Assembly (NCBI RefSeq): GCF_020541305.1
Contig: NZ_CP047396.1
Span: 372,001 to 436,000, forward strand
Source of the DNA: Candidatus Vallotiella adelgis
GTDB taxonomy: Bacteria; Pseudomonadota; Gammaproteobacteria; Burkholderiales; Burkholderiaceae
DNA: 64,000 bases
Reading direction: 5' to 3'
Shown here: piece by piece, positions 41,183-51,503 of the stretch
Layout of the letters: the number at the start of each line of letters is the position of its first letter
Position numbering within the stretch: position 1 is the stretch's first letter
Made by a program: the position numbers and the translations under genes
Notes under the pieces: model-generated
Seen by the model: the letters and a program-made list of their open reading frames with translations, nothing else
Told to the model about the DNA's origin: nothing
Database searches by the model: none

Positions 41183-42465
41183 ATCATCCCGTCGCAGAAT
41201 GGATGCCCGAACACTCCCTGCTACCGATCACGCACACGAACGCGCCAGAATTAGGTGAAGCGATATGCAAGATTATAGCGCCAGAAGGCATTCAGCTTAC
41301 TACATTACCACCGCTGTCTCTATATGTGCATTTTCCATGGTGCTTGCGCAAGTGCCCGTATTGTGACTTTAATGCTTACGCATGCACACGCGACCTCCTC
41401 AATGAAGCTCAGTTTCCTGAAACCGAGTATCTGAATGCACTACGTTCTGACATAGAAGCAGCACTGCCCCTAATCTGTGGGCGACCGATTCATAATGTGT
41501 TCATTGGCGGTGGGACGCCTAGCTTGCTATCAGCACAAGCAATTGACCGCCTGTTTGCAGATATACACGCGATGCTGCCACTAGATGTAGGCGCAGAAAT
41601 CACACTTGAGGCGAATCCTGGCACGCTCGAAGCCGCTAAGTTCGCGAGCTTTCGCAGCAGCGGTATTAACCGACTCTCAATCGGCATTCAGAGCTTTAAC
41701 AATACTCACTTACGGGCACTGGGCCGTATTCATGATGCGGTACAGGCTAGTCGTGCAATAGAAGTCGCGCGCACAATCTTTGACAACTTTAATCTGGATT
41801 TAATGTTTGCTCTGCCAGAACAAACGCTATTGCAATGTCAGGTAGACGTAGAAACCGCGTTGTCTTTCGCGCCGCCTCACTTATCGCTATACCAGCTAAC
41901 ACTAGAGCCAAACACTTATTTCCGCAAGTATCCACCCGCACTGCCCGACGATGACACATCGGCCGATATGCAGGAATGGATACATGCACGAACGCGTGAA
42001 GCTGGTTACCACAACTATGAAGTATCGGCATACGCTAGAGAACATTGGCACAGCCAACACAACCTAAATTACTGGCAATTTGGTGACTATTTAGGAATCG
42101 GGGCAGGCGCGCACTCAAAACTATCTTTTCCGGACCGGATCGTGCGACAGATGCGTCATAAAAATCCGGATAGCTATCTAGCACAGGCTGCTTCGGGCGA
42201 ACCGATCCAGACATGGTATACAGCAGTTAGTGTACGTGACCTACCGTTCGAATTCATGCTGAATGCTCTGAGGCTCACCGAAGGTTTTCTAGTACATCAT
42301 TTTGTTGAGCGAACCGGGCTGACGATGACATCAATCGAGCCCGCCCTTGTAGAAGCTGAACACCGTGGTCTGATCCGTCGCGATCAAGTAAGTGTAGTAC
42401 CGACACCGCTCGGTCAGCGTTTCCTGAGCGACCTACAGATATTGTTTTTGAAAGGCAGCATCTAA
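41179..42465 (+). CDS. hemW: HemW heme chaperone (radical SAM, HemN-like)
   Basis: Radical-SAM protein related to coproporphyrinogen III oxidase HemN, but HemW proteins act as heme carriers. Iron-sulfur motif CLRKCPYC with Cys55, Cys59, Cys62 in SLYVHFPWCLRKCPYCDFN, then FIGGGTPSLLS, NRLSIGIQSF and the C-terminal winged domain. The CxxxCxxC without an extra nearby Cys (HemN has CxxxCxxCxC) supports HemW rather than HemN. 428 aa with about 45 residues before the core. Last gene of the operon. Confidence 0.92.
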   Translation: MNHPVAEWMPEHSLLPITHTNAPELGEAICKIIAPEGIQLTTLPPLSLYVHFPWCLRKCPYCDFNAYACTRDLLNEAQFPETEYLNALRSDIEAALPLICGRPIHNVFIGGGTPSLLSAQAIDRLFADIHAMLPLDVGAEITLEANPGTLEAAKFASFRSSGINRLSIGIQSFNNTHLRALGRIHDAVQASRAIEVARTIFDNFNLDLMFALPEQTLLQCQVDVETALSFAPPHLSLYQLTLEPNTYFRKYPPALPDDDTSADMQEWIHARTREAGYHNYEVSAYAREHWHSQHNLNYWQFGDYLGIGAGAHSKLSFPDRIVRQMRHKNPDSYLAQAASGEPIQTWYTAVSVRDLPFEFMLNALRLTEGFLVHHFVERTGLTMTSIEPALVEAEHRGLIRRDQVSVVPTPLGQRFLSDLQILFLKGSI

Positions 42466-42606
42466 AATAGCTAATCTACCCGGTCTTTGCTGCATAAAAT
42501 AGTATGAGCATTATCTTGTGAGGAGCTGATAGAGTATACGCAAGCAGAAAGTTACTTGGATGATTGTGTAGTATTCGACACAAATCAGCTACAATACTTC
42601 GCTCTG

Positions 42607-42695
42607 GGGAGCGTGGCCGAGTGGTTTAAGGCACTGGTCTTGAGAACCAGCGACGGCGCAACCGTCCGTGAGTTCGAATCTCACCGCTTCCGCCA
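42607..42695 (+). tRNA. tRNA-Ser (anticodon TGA)
   Basis: Class II tRNA with a long variable arm. Acceptor GGGAGCG pairs with CGCTTCC (one G-T), anticodon stem CTGGT / ACCAG with loop CTTGAGA (TGA), T-arm GAGTTCGAATCTC, encoded CCA. A TACAAT hexamer 12 bases upstream is a possible -10. Confidence 0.95.
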
Positions 42696-44280
42696 AAGTC
42701 TTTATTTATTTCTTCGTTTAAAAAATTAAAAATTAGTAACGCACTTATAAATTACCCTGGGTCAAAACAATGAATAGATTTAACTTAAGTTATCATAAAC
42801 ACTTTTGAATATGGTATGAAGTGCTAAGGTAGAAAATACTATTTTTTAGATCTGGAATAATAGTCAGACTGTTTATTAACATTGCAATACTCTTCACTAA
42901 ATTAATAATTCGACGGCAATTCTCTATTTATACAAATCAAATATATTTCAGAGCATTCTTATAAGTCATAAAACACGTGGCACAGCTAAAGGCATGTGGC
43001 CGGTAGCCATAATACGGTTTCTGACAAGAATAATTAAGCCTAGCAGAAATCGGATAAAGACCGCTGATCGCTTGAGCGCAGCGCGCAAAACAACTACTTA
43101 ACCACGCTCGGCAGGCACCTGACATAAGTTTTGAGTGATACCATGATCACAATACGTTCAACAATTCACGAAAAGATAAACTGGCATCGCGTGTTCGATA
43201 TAGTACAAGCGCTTGCTACAAAAAATACTTAGTCACTATCTAACAGCCACTTCCTCAAAGAGAGGGCATATAGAAGCTATTTTTATTCCGTTGTCGTAAC
43301 GCTCTAGTATTATGCGTTTTTCATCGTTTCAATAATAATAATTGAGAGAAATACCGATATAACCTCGAAAGAGGTGAATCCGACCCCTCCAGTTCCCTCA
43401 CTATCACACAAGGCTATACATTGTGGCTGGTCAACGAATGTTTTCGGATTTATTCTTAACAAGGCCTTGGCATGAAAAAAAGATGCATCACGCATCGATT
43501 AGCCAAGGACAACCCCATGAGAAAACTCATCTTCAAGAGATGCCACACCCATAAATCGCGGTGTTCTTTATAAACCGAGGTGCTCTAACGTAGTAAGTTA
43601 GAAGGAAATGCACTGGCACATCGTATTAACTGTAATAACAATATAGACTGTTACCCTTGGAGAGTATCGGCTATTTAAGGAAGCACTGCCATGTGGCTAG
43701 TTCGGCGCATAACTCATCTAGCTATCCCACGTAGCGATAACTCGATCCTACAGCCCCAGTTCTGTAATCTACCTGCTAAAGAGGTAGATAACTAATCTGA
43801 GCTTGTACCGCGTCCATCCAAAGTGCATCCTACAGTAGGATGAGTATTGAACTATTTGATCTCGTCGGGCGCAGTAGGTAAGCCCCTTATCTGCTGCGTT
43901 CAATATACTACTGACCAAAGTAGAGTTTCGATCGCAGAACTCATCGTAGATTCTAGCTGCAAGCTAGTTTGTTGTTTCTCGGCACATCGAGGCAGGCTCG
44001 ACTATCGCAGCGTTGTGGTTCCGCATCGGGAAGTCATGCGTTCGGCAGAGATAAGCTGTACGTACTTTACCTACTGCTAGGATAGCATCGACGATATCAG
44101 TTTATATCTACTCAGAATACCAGACGGTATATTTATGTCGACATCGTCAATGCATTAGTATTTGTGCGCACTCTGCGATACTTAGCACCGATGTCATCTC
44201 ACTGTGATAATCGCTATTGCGAGAATCATAAATGCACTTATGATCTTATTGGTAGCGACTACGTTAATTACAATACGCGA
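42696..44280. other. 1.59 kb spacer between tRNA-Ser and minE
   Basis: No gene recognised. Small hairpins occur at 43767-43789 (atctacct / aggtagat) and around 43826-43842 (catccta / taggatg). Confidence 0.65.
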
Positions 44281-44535
44281 TTATGGTTGCGGAATCTCAA
44301 TCTTGACTTCGAGCACCTCAAGGTCGTCCTGCTGCTCAAGATGCACCCTAATATCATCATGCGAGATCTTGATATATTTTGAGATCACCGCAACAAGCTC
44401 ACGCTGCAGTGCTGGAAAATAGTCGGCTTGTGCTCGTCCAGCTACACGCTCATGGGTGATAATCAGCTGCAATCGCTCCTTTGCAACTGATGCGGATTTA
44501 CGTTTTTCGCCAAGCAAAAAAGAAAGAGTCGACAT
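44281..44535 (-). CDS. minE: Cell division topological specificity factor MinE
   Basis: Stimulates MinD ATPase and drives pole-to-pole oscillation. [30 protein letters not shown] (MinD-binding helix) and the C-terminal dimerisation part [27 protein letters not shown] identify it. 84 aa from the ATG at 44535. The region before the ATG is a run of nine G, which acts as the ribosome-binding site and is a slippage-prone homopolymer. Confidence 0.95.
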   Translation of the reverse strand: MSTLSFLLGEKRKSASVAKERLQLIITHERVAGRAQADYFPALQRELVAVISKYIKISHDDIRVHLEQQDDLEVLEVKIEIPQP

Positions 44536-44545
44536 TCCCCCCCCC

Positions 44546-45361
44546 TTACTTGCTACCGAACAGACGTTGTAATAAGCTCGGCTCTTGATAGTCAATATAT
44601 CGCAGTGGCTTCTGCTCTCCAAGGAAGCGTGCGATTACGTCTCTGTAAGATTCGGCCACATCGGTCCCGTCTAAATATACTGCCGGCACACCCTGGTTTG
44701 ATGCATGTAACACCGACTCAGATTCTGGAATTACACCAATTAATGGGATCCGAAGAACCTCCTGGATATCATCTAGCGATAGCATCTCGCCCTCACTGAC
44801 ACGCTTAGGATTATAGCGCGTAATTAGGAGGTGCTCCTTAATGGGTTCTGTACCCTCGATCGCGCGGCGCGTCTTAGACGCTAGGATCCCTAGGATCCGG
44901 TCTGAATCCCGGACTGATGATACTTCAGGGTTCGTAACAATTAATGCTTCATCTGCAAAGTGCATCGCCATCAACGCACCGGACTCAATACCGGCTGGTG
45001 AATCGCAAACGATGTACTCAAAGTCCATCTCAGTTAAGTCATGAATAACCTTCTCTACACACTTTAGCGTCAATGCATCCTTGTCGCGCGTTTGCGATGC
45101 GGGCAGGATATATAACTGTTCGCACTTCTTATCTTTGATTAGCGCTTGGTGAATGTTTGCTTCACCTTGAATTACATTAATCAGGTCATATACGACACGA
45201 CGCTCACAGCCCATAATAAGATCAAGATTACGGAGGCCAACATCGAAATCTATAACGGCCGTCTTGTGCCCGCGCAGTGCGAGTCCAGACGAAAAGCTTG
45301 CACTTGTCGTTGTCTTACCAACTCCGCCTTTACCCGAAGTCACCACAATAATTTTTTCCAT
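44546..45361 (-). CDS. minD: Septum site-determining protein MinD
   Basis: Membrane-associated ATPase that recruits MinC and MinE. Deviant Walker [22 protein letters not shown] (residues 9-18 core) with the signature Lys, [29 protein letters not shown], and a C-terminal amphipathic membrane anchor ending LLQRLFGSK. 271 aa. Sits between minC and minE, the usual order. Confidence 0.97.
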   Translation of the reverse strand: MEKIIVVTSGKGGVGKTTTSASFSSGLALRGHKTAVIDFDVGLRNLDLIMGCERRVVYDLINVIQGEANIHQALIKDKKCEQLYILPASQTRDKDALTLKCVEKVIHDLTEMDFEYIVCDSPAGIESGALMAMHFADEALIVTNPEVSSVRDSDRILGILASKTRRAIEGTEPIKEHLLITRYNPKRVSEGEMLSLDDIQEVLRIPLIGVIPESESVLHASNQGVPAVYLDGTDVAESYRDVIARFLGEQKPLRYIDYQEPSLLQRLFGSK

Positions 45362-45396
45362 ACCGTTAACCTGTATTTATCAATATATAGATGCCG

Positions 45397-46164
45397 CTAT
45401 GTCAACCGAAGCGGCTCGATAATCAACTTCTCGTCCGCTAGTCGGATCTGTACCGACATGCCAAGTAAATCGGGACTAAGGGGCATCTCGGTGGTCCGGT
45501 AGATACCGGCAATCGAGATCAGTTCCGGCTCTAAGCACGTGCAAAAGATCCGTGCGCTGTAATTGCCATACACGCCTGCCAGTGCGCGTCCACGTAGCGG
45601 TGCATAGATATGGATGTTGCCCTCGGCAATAACTTCCGCTCCATGGCTGACCAGGCCTAATATCACGAGGTCGCCTTTTGCGTAGATCTGCTGCCCAGAA
45701 CGCAGTGGCTTGTCAATTACTAGTGTTGTAGTATTACTACTCTGCTCAGTTCTGTCTGCGGAGGCATTCTGTGGCTGCGCTATTATGTCGAACGATTGAG
45801 TCCACGGCGGTGCTACCGCCTCGGGCTCATCGCTGCGTAGCACAAGTCGTTCATGCAACTTAATAAACGGCAGTGCATTAAATTGTGCCCATGACCGTTG
45901 TTCCTCATTTGCAACAATACCAGCCGGATACATCTTAAATTCCCTCAGTATCTCGGCCATCTCTGCGATTAGAACGTGTTGGTTCGAGGAGAGCTGTCGC
46001 ACGTCGATTGCCACTACATCGTTAGAGAAAAACCCCGGTGTTGCATCGAAGCGTCGACTTAGTTCGGCGCGTATTTCAGCCAGATTAGTTGTCTTCACGA
46101 CAAACAGAAGCATATCTATCGTACCGCTACGCAGTTCGAAAAAAAGCGATTTCTTGGCCGACAT
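45397..46164 (-). CDS. minC: Septum site-determining protein MinC
   Basis: FtsZ polymerisation inhibitor delivered to the poles by MinD. N-terminal FtsZ-binding domain ([19 protein letters not shown]) and C-terminal beta-helix ([45 protein letters not shown], MinD-binding) are clear, with an acidic/Gln-rich linker between. 255 aa. First gene of the minCDE operon. Confidence 0.95.
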   Translation of the reverse strand: MSAKKSLFFELRSGTIDMLLFVVKTTNLAEIRAELSRRFDATPGFFSNDVVAIDVRQLSSNQHVLIAEMAEILREFKMYPAGIVANEEQRSWAQFNALPFIKLHERLVLRSDEPEAVAPPWTQSFDIIAQPQNASADRTEQSSNTTTLVIDKPLRSGQQIYAKGDLVILGLVSHGAEVIAEGNIHIYAPLRGRALAGVYGNYSARIFCTCLEPELISIAGIYRTTEMPLSPDLLGMSVQIRLADEKLIIEPLRLT

Positions 46165-47324
46165 ATAGATTATAAAAATTTTGTGTTTTAGAGGCCCACT
46201 GAACTACGCTATGCAAGATTCTCCGTATTAATCTAAATAATGGCGTAACATCTGGTGGCTTCTCGCTTGCTATGAATAGAGGTTGCTACACAAAGACAAG
46301 CATCATTCTATGGGAGTGATCTCATGCATGTGAGAACTAAAGAATCCATAAAAGCGGTAGCAACAGCGCTCATCAGCGGGAAAGTTTTTGAAAAAAACTG
46401 AAGATGGAAACAGTAAGCACTTAGACGTGGTATATCGAACGTGCTGAATGCAAAGGGGAAGCGTAGCCGCCCGGGGTTGTGCCATTGAGAGGCAACCCAC
46501 ATAGACGCAACAACCAGCTGCCAGCTGGTTAGCATTTATAGTCACGGAAATCCTGTATAAACAGCAACTTCTGTATAAACCGCAACAGCAGATTCCTGCG
46601 GGACAGATATATACAATAAGAAAGCCGAAGATAATACGATAAATATTAGCGGACAAGCTATCTAGCTTAAGATGCTCGCCTAAAATATTTAGGAAAATAT
46701 ATCGTGGGTTATATTTCAAAATCCAGCACTGACGTCCACAAAAGTTTGTATCGGATTTAACGGCTAGGTCTGCAACGAGCTGCTGCTGTTTACCCTGCAT
46801 AACAGATGCGAACTCGCAGATCGGAGTGTTATTTCGCTGACTAAAGCACAGCGCTGGCCGATAGACAATTTCGCCGCGCTGACTAGAGCAGCAACGACCA
46901 GTGGCACAGTGCATATCAGACATCGGCCACACCTCAAACGACTTGTTAAAATCCGCTTGCACGCCAAAATAAGCTATAGAAGAAAGCGCAATTCGCGTAC
47001 ATAAGCGATACGTGCTTAATACCAAGACCAGCTCTTCGTCTTTTTGTTAGACAAGAGAAATAATATAAATAGAGACTAAGCGCAAGGCGTAGCTAGACAC
47101 AACAGAAAAAACTGATGAGATTGCGAGAAAGGTTATTAGCAAAACAGGCCACCAACTCAAGCGTAATTTACAGCAAGTGGCTGACAAGACGCAAGATAGT
47201 TAAGGGGGCAAGGCCAAAGGAGCATTCCAAAAAGAATACTTAACCTGTTAACGTAAAACCCTTTAGAGAACATTATTTCAAAAGTGGAATCTAGGCTGGA
47301 AAAGCCTCAAACAACTCACTGCTT
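46165..47324. other. 1.16 kb spacer between minC and tRNA-Ser
   Basis: No gene recognised. A 240-codon minus-strand open frame (46303-47025) spans most of it, but its product is Cys-rich with no recognisable motif. Also a 9-bp palindrome around 46512-46530 (aaccagctg / cagctggtt) and an imperfect direct repeat ctgtataaac at 46553 and 46571. Confidence 0.55.
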
Positions 47325-47415
47325 TGGCGGAAAAGGAGGGATTCGAACCCTCGATACGGGAAAACCGTATACCGGATTTCGAGTCCGGCGCATTCGACCA
47401 CTCTGCCACTTTTCC
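47325..47415 (-). tRNA. tRNA-Ser (anticodon CGA)
   Basis: Class II tRNA on the minus strand: acceptor GGAAAAG / CTTTTCC, anticodon stem CCGGA / TCCGG with loop CTCGAAA (CGA, reads UCG), long variable arm, T-arm GAGGGTTCGAATCCCTC, encoded CCA. It lies 50 bases from the 3' end of serS, the synthetase for it. Confidence 0.95.
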
Positions 47416-47464
47416 TAGGATTCTGATTGTTATTAATCAGGTTGGTACTCAGCGGAGTTGGATA

Positions 47465-48823
47465 TTATAAGTTATCTATCGAGCTGCCCCCAAGAGGATT
47501 TTTAATCAAGAGACTGTTTGAATTTATATCTTTATCCAATGCTACCTCCTCGCGATGCTGCCCCATGTATGGACGCAATGCAGATGGAATCGTGACGGAT
47601 CCATCTGCATTCTGGCCATTCTCCAAAATCGCTACCAGCGTGCGGCCGACTGCTAACCCAGAACCATTCAATGTATGAACTAATTCAGGTTTACCTTGTG
47701 CAGTTCGGAACCGCGCTCGCATGCGACGCGCTTGGAACGCCTCGGTGTTTGAGCACGACGAGACCTCTCGATAGGTGTTTTGGGCCGGCAACCATACCTC
47801 GAGATCATATGTCTTTGCCGCTGAGAACCCCATGTCTCCAGTACATAGTGCGATTACGCGATATGGTAACTCTAGCTGCTGCAAGATCGCTTCAGCATGT
47901 CCTACCATTTCCTCTAGTCTCTGGTATGAGCTATCTGGCGATGTAATTTGCACTAACTCAACCTTGTCAAACTGATGTTGACGCATTATACCGCGGGTAT
48001 CGCGCCCGTACGCGCCGGCCTCAGAGCGAAAGCATGGCGAATGTCCGGTTAATCGGATAGGTAATTGATCCGCGTTGATAATGCTGTCGCGAACTGTGTT
48101 GGTCAGCGGGATTTCTGACGTCGGGATTAAATATTGTGTCACTTTATTGTTACCGCCACCCTTCTCAACGCGAAACATGTCGTCAGCGAACTTAGGTAAC
48201 TGACCAGTGCCATATAAACTCCCAGAGTTTACAATATACGGAGTATAGCACTCGGTATAGCCATGTTTCTGCGTGTGTGTATCGAGCATAAATTGCGCGA
48301 GCGCACGATGCAAACGCGCCGCCTGGCCTCGCAGTAACGTGAAACGCGAACCGGCTAACTTTGCACCCGCTTCAAAATCAATTCCCAGTGGCACACCAAG
48401 ATCTACATGATCCTTAACTGAAAAATTAAATGTACGCGGCGTTCCCCAGCGACGCACTTCAACATTTCCTGTCTCGTCCAAACCGATTGGCACAGACTCG
48501 TGCGGTAGGTTTGGGATATCTAGTAAAAGCTCAGATAATTTTCTATGAACTTCATCTAGACAAATCGTCAGCGCCTTTATCTCATCACCTATACCTACAA
48601 CTTTCCCCATTATCTCGGAAGTATCTGCGCCCCGCTTCTTCATCGTACCGATTCTCTTAGAGAGGGTATTACGATCTGACTGCAGATCTTCTGTATGTGT
48701 TTGGAGTCGACGACGTTCGGATTCAAGTTCCCGAAATGCGGAGACGGCCAATGCATGGCCGCGATCGGTTAACCGGTGGGCAACCGCGTCAATGTCCTTA
48801 CGGAGCAGCGTGATGTCAAGCAT
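47465..48823 (-). CDS. serS: Seryl-tRNA synthetase
   Basis: Class II synthetase that charges tRNA-Ser. N-terminal coiled-coil arm (residues about 30-105), motif 2 [23 protein letters not shown] and motif 3 [16 protein letters not shown] are intact. 452 aa. After the last conserved element (RPYMG) there is a tail of about 34 residues ([19 protein letters not shown]) not seen in Burkholderia SerS as I recall it; a late frameshift extending the protein would explain it. Confidence 0.95.
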   Translation of the reverse strand: MLDITLLRKDIDAVAHRLTDRGHALAVSAFRELESERRRLQTHTEDLQSDRNTLSKRIGTMKKRGADTSEIMGKVVGIGDEIKALTICLDEVHRKLSELLLDIPNLPHESVPIGLDETGNVEVRRWGTPRTFNFSVKDHVDLGVPLGIDFEAGAKLAGSRFTLLRGQAARLHRALAQFMLDTHTQKHGYTECYTPYIVNSGSLYGTGQLPKFADDMFRVEKGGGNNKVTQYLIPTSEIPLTNTVRDSIINADQLPIRLTGHSPCFRSEAGAYGRDTRGIMRQHQFDKVELVQITSPDSSYQRLEEMVGHAEAILQQLELPYRVIALCTGDMGFSAAKTYDLEVWLPAQNTYREVSSCSNTEAFQARRMRARFRTAQGKPELVHTLNGSGLAVGRTLVAILENGQNADGSVTIPSALRPYMGQHREEVALDKDINSNSLLIKNPLGGSSIDNL

Positions 48824-48971
48824 AAGAAGCTTCGCAATACGTTGGATAAATTCAGATTTACCGTATCGACAGATGGTACGGATTGTCGCAACCCAGAGAC
48901 TAATTAGCAGTTTACCTCGTGTTCTTTTTCCGCAAAGTTATATTTAGCTCTGGCGAGTATGCATATTTTGA

Positions 48972-50281
48972 CTATTCTCCATGCTTATGTGTGTTCCGCC
49001 ATGCTTGGTCGAGACTGCGCAGGTGCTCTAGCTTTTCGCTGATTCTTTGCTCTAACCCGCGTGGTACGGGTGTATACCAGCCAGGTTCTTGTATTCCATC
49101 TGGCAAATATTTTCCACTAGCCGCATAAGCATCGGGCTCATTATGCGCATAGCGGTATGCATGATTATAAGAACGCGACTTTATTAGATTAGTCAGCACG
49201 TTACGTAGATGTACTGGCACTTCCCGACACTTATCCCGCGAAACAAAGCTCTGTGCTGTATTATATGCGTTATAGTCAGCATTCGACTTCGGTGCGACGG
49301 CTAAATACAGCACTGCCTGGGCAAGAGCAAGCTTGTCTTCAGGACTACCCAGTCGCTCATACGTTTCCGATGCATCTAGTGCAATGCGTGCAGCGCGGGG
49401 ATCAGCTAGTCCGATATCCTCCCAGGCTATGCGAATAATACGGCGCGCGAGATAACGTAGATCACTTCTTCCCTCAAGGATTCGACATAGCCAGTACAGC
49501 GCACCGTCAGTGCTACTGCCTCGCACCGATTTGTGCAATGCACTAACTTGATCGTAGAACGCATCACTTGCTTTGTTCAGGCAGCCCATATTTTTTGTCA
49601 ACGCTAAGTTGAGTAGCGTATTGTCGATCGACATAGTTTTCACGTAGTGCGCGGTCTGTATAACAATTTCGATATTATTTAATAACTTACGCCCATCACC
49701 ATCGGCAGAGTGAATTAGCACATCTCGTGCGCTGTCTGTAATAGTTAGCTTGCCACCTAATTTGGCAAACACGCGACCAAGCAATTCACTCTGCTCACAA
49801 TCACTTAAACTATTCAGAGCATAAATCGCTACGCGGGACAGTAAGGCGCTATTAATCTCGAAGGATGGATTTTCTGGGCACCGACAAATATGAACAAACC
49901 AGACTCTACATGCGGCAGGAAGGCATCTTGTTGGCTCTTGTTGAAGAAGTGAACTTCCGTCGACAAACAACAATGTCTGTCGAGAGCGAGCGCGATGACT
50001 CTGAGCTATATCAATCGCTTTTCGGATATCTTTGACACCGGAAAGCACTGCCGGAATCTTAATGAATTCGGCATTAAATATATCGGCCATTAGGCGTGCT
50101 AAAGGCGTCTTACCTACTCCAGGCGGCCCCCATAGAATCATCGAATGAGGCTGGCCGGATTCAAACGCCACTGACAATGGTTTGTTTTTGCCAAGTAAGT
50201 GGCGCTGACCGTAATTTCAGTCAGCATCTTCGGGCGGAGTCGTGCCGCGAGTGGAATCTCCGTGCACGTATCTTCGTGCAT
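48972..50281 (-). pseudogene. rarA: Replication-associated recombination protein A, frameshifted
   Basis: RarA (MgsA) is an AAA+ ATPase acting at stalled replication forks. Reading the minus strand from an ATG at 50281, MHEDTCTEIPLAARLRPKMLTEI matches the family start, then a one-base loss at 50211-50216 shifts to the frame continuing GQRHLLGKNKPLSVAFESG. The Walker A is GPPGVGKTP (Thr to Pro after GKT). Between about 49957 and 49876 two further indels cancel each other: the shifted frame reads [20 protein letters not shown], the family Walker B region, but the open frame reads [15 protein letters not shown]. The C-terminal half is intact. Either a young pseudogene or several sequencing indels; three lesions favour the former. 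Confidence 0.85.
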
Positions 50282-50493
50282 CAAGTCACTGGAGTGCTGC
50301 ACAATATTATGCACACATGATGATTAATACTGATGCGCGGTCTATGTACCAGCTCTACTGCAAGCGGCCCCGCCGCGCGGATAGCAACAGCGCGAATAGC
50401 AATTGATACATGCATATGTTGGAGAACGACGTTTAACCCGCTTACATACAGCGGTATCGTGTCACGTACCGTCGCAAATCTACCAGACACTGG

Positions 50494-51171
50494 TTAGCCA
50501 TTAATTACGTTGGCACCCTTCGGCACTGCAAACTTGAATATATCGTCAGGCAGAATAGGATTCTTACGGATGTCTAAAAACGCGAGTAGCGTCAGATTGC
50601 CAAACACATCATACAGCTCCATTTCTTTGAGGTTGCCATCCTTTAGACCGATGCGGATACGGTCGAAATGCGTATCTTTCAGCTTCGGGATTAATTCGAG
50701 CCAGTCAAAACTTTGCTTGACGCCCGCTTCACGCAGCGAGAAATTCTTTCTTAGATTGTTACTGCCAAATAAGATGGAAGCCGGGCTGGCGCCTAACTCA
50801 CCGCCTAGTGCTCGCACCGTTACTTGATTCAGGTCTTCGTCCCAGGTGTAGAGCTTATCTCCATCACACTGCAACAACTGTTTATACGGTTTTTGATACA
50901 CCCATACGAACCTTCCACCAGGCCTTGAAAACTGGAACGATCCACTTGCCGTGACTATCGGCGTTTGGCCTGCGTGATCCTTCGCTTGAAATGCACGAAG
51001 GCTGTCAGCCTTAATATAGTGCTGCACAAATTTTCCATCGGCCGAATGAACTTTTTCCAAAAATGCTTTTAACTGTATTACACCGCTAGCATTCGCGAAC
51101 GACATGGAAGACAAAGCAATTAATATGCTTGTTACCAAACTTAATACAGCACGAACAAGAAACTTTATCAT
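50494..51171 (-). CDS. lolA: Outer membrane lipoprotein carrier protein LolA
   Basis: Periplasmic chaperone that ferries lipoproteins from LolCDE to LolB. Signal peptide (FLVRAVLSLVTSILIALSSMSFANA), then the half-barrel with SADGKFVQHY, ASGSFQFSRPGGRFVWVYQKPYKQLLQCDGDKLYTWDEDLNQV and a C-terminal KFAVPKGANVI. 225 aa. Normal place between ftsK and rarA. Confidence 0.94.
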   Translation of the reverse strand: MIKFLVRAVLSLVTSILIALSSMSFANASGVIQLKAFLEKVHSADGKFVQHYIKADSLRAFQAKDHAGQTPIVTASGSFQFSRPGGRFVWVYQKPYKQLLQCDGDKLYTWDEDLNQVTVRALGGELGASPASILFGSNNLRKNFSLREAGVKQSFDWLELIPKLKDTHFDRIRIGLKDGNLKEMELYDVFGNLTLLAFLDIRKNPILPDDIFKFAVPKGANVING

Positions 51172-51307
51172 GAAAATGTTTTATGTTTATTTCATGCCAG
51201 CGGCAAACTTAGCGCGCTTTGCAACTTTACGGAGTCGAGAGCACTGAAAATGTTTGACTTATCACACCACCCAAGATACTTGGTTCTTGCTACTACTTAC
51301 TAGCACT

Positions 51308-51503
51308 AAGTATTTCGCGATTTCTGTTATATAGCATCGGTAATATCTAGTCGAGTAACCGAACAGCGTGATTGTAGCTGATATGCAAATGACGCTGTAT
51401 CAGCAAAGTTGATACTCATCTCTGATATAACTCAACAACTTAGTCGTACATTGGGTCAAATTTGCCAGACCCCTTATGCCATCTACTTCGTCGCATGCGC
51501 TTA
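51308..51503 (-). pseudogene. ftsK: Eroded gamma domain of ftsK
   Basis: Downstream of the ftsK stop the minus strand still reads, with interruptions, FDPMYD then a stop and VVEL, next STLLIQRHLHISYNHAVRLLD then a stop, and finally NREIL. These match the FtsK gamma domain (…LVQRHLRIGYNRAARLLEQME…NREIL), which reads KOPS sequences and contacts XerD. At least three stop codons and a frameshift separate the pieces. Confidence 0.85.
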
